DNA from: Deltaproteobacteria bacterium
GTDB taxonomy: Bacteria; Desulfobacterota; Desulfarculia; Adiutricales; Adiutricaceae
Length of the DNA: 11,402 bases
Assembly: GCA_031257955.1 (NCBI GenBank)
Contig: JAIRNQ010000214.1
Coordinates: 1 to 11,402, forward strand
Direction of reading: 5' to 3'
Part shown: one piece after another, positions 6,824 to 11,402 of the stretch
Position numbering within the stretch: the stretch's first letter is position 1
Layout of the letters: each line of letters begins with the position of its first letter
Made by a program: the position numbers and the translations under genes
The notes under the pieces: model-generated
Databases searched by the model: none
What the model was told of the DNA's origin: nothing
The model's input: only the letters and a program-made list of their open reading frames with translations

Positions 6824-8821
6824 ATGTCAATTAAGGCCAAACTCTACCTAATCATGTTTTTTCTCATCGCCGTGGCCCTCGCCATCAGCGCCGTGGCCGT
6901 GCGTGCCATCGTTTCCCAAAACGAGAGCATGGTGATCGGGTTTGAGTCGTCCAAGCACGTGAGCGATCTCTTTAAGCTGAGCCTGGCCATAGAAAACGAG
7001 TCCATCTCCATCAGGGACATACTACTTTTGAACGACACGGCCACAAAAAAAGCACTCAAGGATGGTATGGACAAGGCCATAGCCGAGGAGATCGAGCCGC
7101 TCCTCAAGTCCATCGTCCCGGACGAAACGGAGAAAAACTCCTGGAACGAGATACTTCAGACCTGGGACAAGCACAAGGCCCTGATGTCCGAAATATACGC
7201 CGACAGCGCCGACAACACCAGCTACTACGCCAAGGTCATGTCCATTAACCACAGCCTGGACTATTGGCTCAGCTACGAGCCGTCGCTTAGGCGCGTCTCC
7301 GAGGAGGCCAGGGAGTACCACACCACCCAAGGCGACCAGCTGACCATACTGTGCCTGGACACCATAGCCTACATCCGGGGGCTGCAGCTCTACGAAAAGC
7401 TGGCCGTCATGGCCCTAAACGTCGGCGACCGGGACAAGTTCGGACAATTGGCCAGGTCCAACATGGCCAACGTCACCAAAAACTTAAACGCCATCGAAAG
7501 GCTGGTCACCAACCCCACCGTGTCCGACGATCAACTCAAAGCCTTTAACGCCGAGTTTTCCGCCGCCGGCAAAAACAAGATCCAGTTCCTCGAGGAAGGC
7601 AACCTCACCTACACCACCACCAAATTCACCCTGCCGCCGGAGTTCCCGAACCCCTTCATGGCCGTGCCCGCCCAAGTCTACTGGGACACCATTAAACCCA
7701 TGCGGGGCGGCGGCACCGAGATCATGAACAAAATAATGGCCTTAACCGAGGCCGACACCAACCTTATCGCCTACACCAAACTGGTCGAGGAGGTCAGGCC
7801 CATGAGGGAGTTCGAAAGCTCCCGCATAAACGATCTGGTTAACCAAAGCCTGGCCACCTTCTCCAAGAACGTGGCCGCCGTGGAGTCCGGCTACCGCCGC
7901 AATCTTATAATCATGGTCTCGGTCATGGGCCTGGGCCTGATACTGGGCCTTATCTTCACCATCGTCTTCATCCAGCACCTGAACCGCTCGCTGATCAAAC
8001 TGGATCAGGATCTGGTCGAGCGCTCGCGCCAGGTCAAGCTCTTGGCCGACCAGCTGACCCAAAACTCCACCGCCTTGGCCGACGGGGCCTTCAAGAGCTC
8101 GGAGAGCCTGCAGGAAACCAGCTCGGCCCTGGAGCAGCTCTCCTCCATGACCAAACGCAACGCCAGCAATTCCTTCGAGGCCGATCAGCTCATGCAGCTG
8201 GCCAGCGAGTCGGTCATTCGGGCCCAGACTTCCATGGACAACGTCATCGAGGCCATGGGCGAGATCTCTTCCTCCGGGAGCGAGATTGGCAAGATCATAA
8301 AATCCATCGACGACATCGCCTTCCAGACCAACCTTCTGGCCCTTAACGCCGCCGTCGAGGCGGCCCGGGCCGGCGAGGCCGGGGCCGGCTTTGCCGTGGT
8401 GGCCGAGGAGGTCCGCAACTTGGCCTCCCGCAGCGCCGACGCCGCCAAGAACACGGCCAACCTCATCGAAAACACCACCCGCAACATCAATTCCGGCTCC
8501 CAGATGGTAAACTTTACCGCCGAAAACTTCCGGGTAGTGACCGACCACTCCAACAAAGTGGCCCAGCTCATCGGCGAGGTGGCCGAGGCCTCCAAGGAAC
8601 AGTCCCAGGGCATAGAACAAATCTCCAAGGCCGTCAACAACCTCGACCGGGTCACCCAGGCCAACGCCGCCTCGGCCCAGGAATCCTCCCACATCGCCAA
8701 CACCTTGGGGGCCGAGGAAGTCAAACTGGTCGGGACCATCGGCGAGATTAACGCCCTGATCAGCGGCGGCCAGGCCCCCGGCGAAAATTATGCCACCTAC
8801 GAGGCCCTCCCGGAAAAATAA
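6824..8821 (+). CDS. Methyl-accepting chemotaxis protein (transmembrane chemoreceptor)
   Basis: A 665-residue inner-membrane receptor that controls CheA kinase activity through CheW. It has an N-terminal membrane segment (7-29), a large, apparently helical periplasmic region of about 330 residues (30-358) and a second membrane segment (361-383). A cytoplasmic coiled-coil follows. The signalling hairpin tip is unmistakable: the stretch at 493-534 includes DDIAFQTNLLALNAAVEAAR, then AGFAVVAEEVRNLA. The sensor is about twice the length of a simple four-helix-bundle domain, so a bimodular helical sensor is possible; no ligand can be inferred. A canonical HAMP linker with its usual proline is not obvious after the second membrane segment, and the C-terminus (YEALPEK) lacks the NWETF-type CheR-tethering pentapeptide. 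GGAGG (6814-6818) lies 5 nt before the ATG. No other che or flagellar gene is nearby. Confidence 0.95.
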   Translation: MSIKAKLYLIMFFLIAVALAISAVAVRAIVSQNESMVIGFESSKHVSDLFKLSLAIENESISIRDILLLNDTATKKALKDGMDKAIAEEIEPLLKSIVPDETEKNSWNEILQTWDKHKALMSEIYADSADNTSYYAKVMSINHSLDYWLSYEPSLRRVSEEAREYHTTQGDQLTILCLDTIAYIRGLQLYEKLAVMALNVGDRDKFGQLARSNMANVTKNLNAIERLVTNPTVSDDQLKAFNAEFSAAGKNKIQFLEEGNLTYTTTKFTLPPEFPNPFMAVPAQVYWDTIKPMRGGGTEIMNKIMALTEADTNLIAYTKLVEEVRPMREFESSRINDLVNQSLATFSKNVAAVESGYRRNLIIMVSVMGLGLILGLIFTIVFIQHLNRSLIKLDQDLVERSRQVKLLADQLTQNSTALADGAFKSSESLQETSSALEQLSSMTKRNASNSFEADQLMQLASESVIRAQTSMDNVIEAMGEISSSGSEIGKIIKSIDDIAFQTNLLALNAAVEAARAGEAGAGFAVVAEEVRNLASRSADAAKNTANLIENTTRNINSGSQMVNFTAENFRVVTDHSNKVAQLIGEVAEASKEQSQGIEQISKAVNNLDRVTQANAASAQESSHIANTLGAEEVKLVGTIGEINALISGGQAPGENYATYEALPEK

Positions 8822-8865
8822 TCCCCCCAGTAGGCCCATCGGCCCACAGCCCGGGGCCCCCAGGC

Positions 8866-8896
8866 CCCTTGACTCCCGGGGGCCCTTGACTCCCGG
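8866..8896. repeat. Two direct copies of a 14-bp motif
   Basis: CCCTTGACTCCCGG occurs at 8866-8879 and again at 8883-8896, a 17-bp period, just downstream of the chemoreceptor gene. No function is evident. Confidence 0.6.
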
Positions 8897-8933
8897 AGTT
8901 TCCCGCTTACCCGCCTCCCGACCGCCCGGATCG

Positions 8934-8957
8934 ACCCGGTTCGGCCGGGTTATTTTT
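8934..8957 (+). terminator. Intrinsic terminator of the chemoreceptor gene
   Basis: Arms ACCCGG (8934-8939) and CCGGGT (8945-8950) form a 6-bp stem with a TTCGG loop, directly followed by TATTTTT (8951-8957). It lies 112 nt after the chemoreceptor stop codon. Confidence 0.6.
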
Positions 8958-8970
8958 CGCCACCACTCCC

Positions 8971-9012
8971 AACGCCAAACGCCGCCCGAAGGCGGCGTTT
9001 GGCGTTTTGCTT
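8971..9012. terminator. Long perfect hairpin between convergent genes, probable (bidirectional) terminator
   Basis: Arms AACGCCAAACGCCGCC (8971-8986) and GGCGGCGTTTGGCGTT (8991-9006) pair perfectly over 16 bp around a CGAA loop. Plus-strand RNA then reads a T-rich tail (TTGCTTT). On the minus strand the loop is TTCG closed by C-G, the stable UUCG type, so it may also stop htrA transcription, although no good T-run follows on that side. Confidence 0.75.
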
Positions 9013-9020
9013 TGATTTGG

Positions 9021-9073
9021 CCCGGGGGCGCGGGGACACCCCCGGGCGGCCGGACTGGGGTGCGGGGACACCC
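9021..9073. repeat. Hairpin and 12-bp direct repeats downstream of htrA
   Basis: CCCGGGGG (9021-9028) pairs with CCCCCGGG (9039-9046) over 8 bp. GCGGGGACACCC occurs at 9030-9041 and again at 9062-9073. Both lie between the terminator hairpin and the htrA stop codon and may contribute to 3' end formation on the minus strand. Confidence 0.45.
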
Positions 9074-9105
9074 TTATGGCGACCCTAAGGGGCCGCTGTC
9101 CGGAC

Positions 9106-10632
9106 TCAGTTGACGTTCAACGTGTAGTAGATGGTTTGGCCGCCCCGCTGCACCCACAGAAGGAGCGGGCTGTCTTTGGGGTGTTGCCTCAGGGCTTGGT
9201 TATAGTCCGCTACCGTCTTAACCGGGCGGCGGTCGATCTCCAATATGACGTCCTGGGGCTGGATGCCCACCTCGGCGGCCAAGGAATCGGCGGCCACGCC
9301 CTCGACCAGAAGGCCCGCGCCCTCGCTAACGTTAAGCCTGGAGCGGATCTCCGGGGTCATTTCGCGCAAAGTCAGGCCCAGATCGATGCCGCCGGCCGGA
9401 CCGGCGGTCTCGGTCCCGGGTTGGCTGTCGTCTTCCAGGCGGCCCACGTTAATCTTGAGGGTCACCCGCTTGCGGTCCCTTACGACCACCACGTTCACGT
9501 CTTTGCCGATGGGGGTGTCGGCCACCACCGCCGTCAATTCTTGAAACTGATTGATGGGCTTGCCGTCAAACTCGACGATGATGTCGCCGTGCCTGACCCC
9601 GCCCTGCTGGGCCGGGCTACCTTCGGTAACGCTGGCCACCAAAGCCCCCTGGCTCTCTTCCACGCCAAAGCCCTTGGCCACGTCCTCGGTAACTTGCTGG
9701 ATGATGACCCCGATCCAGCCCCGGTCGACCCGGCCGCTGGTCTTGAGCTGGTCGACGATTTTTATGGCCACGTTACTGGGGATGGCAAAGCCTATGCCGT
9801 TGCCGCCGGCGATGATGATGGTGTTGATGCCCACCACCTCGCCGTAGAGGTTCAAGAGGGGCCCGCCGGAGTTGCCGGGGTTGATGGAAGCGTCGGTCTG
9901 CAGGAAGTCGTCATAGGGCCCCACCCCTATGGTCCGGCCCCGGGCCGAGAGGATGCCGGCCGTGACCGTGTGCTCCAGCCCGAAGGGGTTGCCGATGGCC
10001 ACCAGCCAGTCGCCGATGCTGATCAGATCCGAGTTGCCCATCTTGACGAAAGGATAGGTCCCGGCGGTGGTCAGCTTAATCAGGGCCAGATCGGTCTTGG
10101 GGTCCCGACCGATGATCTCGGCGGAGATTTCCCGACCGTCGTCGAGCTTAACCTTGATGTCGTCCGCGCCCTCGACCACGTGGTTGTTGGTGATGATATA
10201 ACCCTGGGGATCGAATATGAAGCCCGATCCCAGCGCCCTTTCCTTGTACTCCCGGGGCGGGGGCACGGGGAAGCCAAAAAACTCCTCCATGAAGTCGTCG
10301 GGCATGCCCCTGAAGCCCCGGGGAACGTTTCTGCGGAAACGGTTGCCGAACTCGTTTCTGACAACCTTAACCGTGAAGATGTTGACCACGGCCGGGCTGG
10401 CCTTGTCCACCACCGGGGCCACCGAGGGCAAACCCACCAACCTTTCGCCGGTCGGGGCGGCCGGGGGCGCGGCCACCGGCGGGGCCGGGGCGGCCGGTTC
10501 CACCGGGGCGGCGGAGGGGACGGTGGCCGGTGCCCCCGAATCCTGGGCCGAGGCCGAAAACCCGGCCCAGGCCAAGGCGCCCAGGGCCAAGGCCAAGGCC
10601 ACAAACAATGGAGCGGAAAATCTCTTTGACAT
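9106..10632 (-). CDS. htrA: HtrA/DegP-family periplasmic serine endoprotease (Do type)
   Basis: A 508-residue protein, typical Do-protease length, degrading or refolding misfolded proteins in the periplasm. Residues 1-29 form a signal peptide with an ASA cleavage motif before Gln30; an Ala/Pro-rich linker (33-61) follows. The trypsin-like domain shows the full triad: His151 in TNNHVV, Asp181 in KTDLALIKL and Ser255 in NPGNSGGPL. Two PDZ domains follow, at about 304-396 (RGWIGVIIQQV onward) and 415-505 (LGLTLREMTPE onward), for substrate recognition and oligomer assembly. No active-site residue is missing. The ATG at 10632 has AAAGGA 7 nt upstream. The gene is convergent with the chemoreceptor and separated by 396 bp from the DUF1844 gene on the same strand, so it is probably transcribed alone. 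The 5' region holds an inverted repeat (10659-10684). DegP, DegQ and MucD cannot be told apart from this sequence alone. Confidence 0.96.
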   Translation of the reverse strand: MSKRFSAPLFVALALALGALAWAGFSASAQDSGAPATVPSAAPVEPAAPAPPVAAPPAAPTGERLVGLPSVAPVVDKASPAVVNIFTVKVVRNEFGNRFRRNVPRGFRGMPDDFMEEFFGFPVPPPREYKERALGSGFIFDPQGYIITNNHVVEGADDIKVKLDDGREISAEIIGRDPKTDLALIKLTTAGTYPFVKMGNSDLISIGDWLVAIGNPFGLEHTVTAGILSARGRTIGVGPYDDFLQTDASINPGNSGGPLLNLYGEVVGINTIIIAGGNGIGFAIPSNVAIKIVDQLKTSGRVDRGWIGVIIQQVTEDVAKGFGVEESQGALVASVTEGSPAQQGGVRHGDIIVEFDGKPINQFQELTAVVADTPIGKDVNVVVVRDRKRVTLKINVGRLEDDSQPGTETAGPAGGIDLGLTLREMTPEIRSRLNVSEGAGLLVEGVAADSLAAEVGIQPQDVILEIDRRPVKTVADYNQALRQHPKDSPLLLWVQRGGQTIYYTLNVN

Positions 10633-10658
10633 GTCAGAGTCCTTTCACAGAGTTAGCT

Positions 10659-10684
10659 CTAAGAAGTTTTGTATTAGTTCTTAG
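10659..10684. promoter_or_regulatory. Inverted repeat in the htrA 5' region
   Basis: CTAAGAA (10659-10665) and TTCTTAG (10678-10684) are perfect 7-bp inverted arms separated by 12 bp, 27 bp upstream of the htrA start codon. It could be an operator or a leader hairpin. It does not match the CIRCE element. Confidence 0.35.
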
Positions 10685-10875
10685 GTTTAACCGGAAACTA
10701 AAGTGGTTCATATAAATTGCCCAAAAATATGAAATTACTTCTTATTGTTTCTCTGTTCCTCAAAACGAAAGAAAGAACGATATACCCCACAAAAAACCTA
10801 TACCAAAGCCGCCACCCTTCCGTACCTTTTGCCCAAAAGATTCCGAAAAGATAGGACCCTATCGGCAACTCTTGT

Positions 10876-10930
10876 CCCAAACCAACCCAAAAGTGGCTTG
10901 GTTTTGGGCCGTCGGACGGCCCCAAACCAA
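10876..10930. repeat. Overlapping inverted repeats with alternative pairing
   Basis: A 16-bp arm at 10898-10913 pairs with 10915-10930 with one mismatch (core GGCCGTC-G-GACGGCC). The left part of the same arm (10898-10908) can instead pair with CCCAAACCAA at 10876-10885 with one bulged base. The two folds exclude each other. Confidence 0.6.
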
Positions 10931-10987
10931 ACCCGCGCGGTACAAAGGTCGGTCCAAAGTTGGCCCAAAATCGCGCCAGAGGGCCAG

Positions 10988-11015
10988 CCCAAGGCGCGCC
11001 TTGGGGTGCCCCAAG
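10988..11015. terminator. Overlapping palindromes just downstream of the DUF1844 gene
   Basis: CCCAAGGCGCGCCTTGGG (10988-11005) is a perfect 18-bp palindrome. It overlaps a second hairpin, CTTGGGG (11000-11006) with CCCCAAG (11009-11015). On the minus strand they begin 14 nt after the DUF1844 stop codon, so they may form the 3' end of that transcript, but no T-run follows. The terminator role is a guess. Confidence 0.35.
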
Positions 11016-11028
11016 CCAACGAACAAAT

Positions 11029-11402
11029 TTACTTTTTTATAAGGGTTACGTATTTGATACGCAAATCGTACAGGAGAGTCTTAAGAAGTTGATCCTCTGT
11101 TTCGTCCAAATTGCCCCTGGTCTTCTCTTCCAGGACTCCCAGCATATCGATGGTATGCTTGGCCTGCGGCAAGTCCACCCGCGGGGGCTCTCCGGCCTCC
11201 GGGACGTGCTCGCCCAAGCTAATCATCACCGAGGTGGCCAGGGCCAAAACCAGGGTCGAAAAGGTCGGGGTCAGACTGCCCAAGCCGACCGACTCGCGAT
11301 TGGCTTTCGCCGCCTCGGACCCGGCCGCCGACCCGGCCGCCGACCCGTCGACGATTTGCTCGCCGAACTGGCTTCCGGCCCGGTTTTCGGCCGCTTGACG
11401 GT
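11029..11402 (-). CDS. DUF1844 family protein, partial (5' end outside window)
   Basis: The frame is open from the right edge to a TAA at 11029-11031, giving 123 visible residues. The C-terminal 85 match the DUF1844 pattern: TFSTLVLALATSVMISLGE, then DLPQAKHTIDMLGVLEEKTRGN, then LDETEDQLLKTLLYDLRIKYV. A TTG at 11283 could serve as a start but would begin immediately before the domain. The Ala/Gly/Ser-rich segment upstream is in frame, and such low-complexity N-termini occur in this family, so a start beyond the window is more likely. A 12-bp tandem repeat (11318-11341) encodes Ala-Ala-Gly-Ser repeats in that segment. The family is small and of unknown function. It lies upstream of htrA on the same strand, but the 396-bp gap argues against co-transcription. 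Confidence 0.88.
   Translation of the reverse strand, partial: RQAAENRAGSQFGEQIVDGSAAGSAAGSEAAKANRESVGLGSLTPTFSTLVLALATSVMISLGEHVPEAGEPPRVDLPQAKHTIDMLGVLEEKTRGNLDETEDQLLKTLLYDLRIKYVTLIKK

Larger units (their letters stand above)
10633..11028. other. Intergenic region upstream of htrA, AT-rich then palindrome-rich
   Basis: No convincing gene. Its left part (10633-10800) is AT-rich and should contain the htrA promoter, but no -35/-10 pair with good spacing could be fixed. The right part (10850-11015) is dense in inverted repeats, including GATAGG/CCTATC (10850-10855 with 10858-10863) and the two clusters listed separately. Confidence 0.55.

Noticed and set aside
7742..8839. 365-codon minus-strand frame, Gly/Leu/Val rich
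   Set aside because: Antisense shadow of the chemoreceptor signalling domain.
9076..10629. 517-codon plus-strand open frame
   Set aside because: It is the exact antisense shadow of htrA, caused by GC-rich codon usage; htrA has a signal peptide, catalytic triad and ribosome site.
10698..10925. 75-codon minus-strand frame with a hydrophobic stretch
   Set aside because: No clear ribosome site or family, and it overlaps the palindromes of the htrA upstream region; a small membrane protein cannot be fully excluded.

Overview
The window is a GC-rich, GGCC-rich piece of a Gram-negative bacterial chromosome. The gene set (a two-transmembrane chemoreceptor, a periplasmic Do-type protease, a DUF1844 protein, and a GT5 glycogen synthase beside a GH57/DUF3536 protein) fits a Desulfobacterota (deltaproteobacterial) genome best. 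That placement rests on remembered family distributions, not on a marker gene, and is tentative.

Layout: (1) Positions 1-1137, minus strand: the first 379 codons of a polytopic membrane protein that runs off the left edge. It is clearly more AT-rich than the rest and looks like a GT-C-type surface-glycan enzyme. (2) 1138-1653: a divergent intergenic region with a good sigma70-like promoter facing right and a structured leader containing three 23-bp hairpin repeats. (3) 1654-3129 and 3178-5739, plus strand: glgA (GT5 glycogen/starch synthase) and a GH57/DUF3536 glycoside hydrolase, probably one alpha-glucan operon. (4) 5740-6823: 1.1 kb without a convincing gene. It holds a near-consensus sigma70 promoter (exact TATAAT, 17-bp spacer) and a tandem array of about five 66-bp units built from small hairpins. 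(5) 6824-8821, plus: a methyl-accepting chemotaxis protein followed by two hairpin terminators. (6) 9106-10632, minus: an HtrA/DegP-type serine protease with a signal peptide, complete catalytic triad and two PDZ domains. (7) 10633-11028: a palindrome-rich intergenic region. (8) 11029-11402, minus: the C-terminal part of a DUF1844 protein running off the right edge.

The only metabolic unit is the glgA-GH57 pair: one enzyme extends alpha-1,4-glucan and the other probably trims, transfers or branches it. The chemoreceptor and the protease are independent transcription units that converge on shared terminators. No mobile-element gene, CRISPR array, tRNA or rRNA was recognised. The most unusual parts are the non-coding ones: the orphan promoter with its 66-bp repeat array, the glgA leader, and the overlapping palindromes upstream of htrA.
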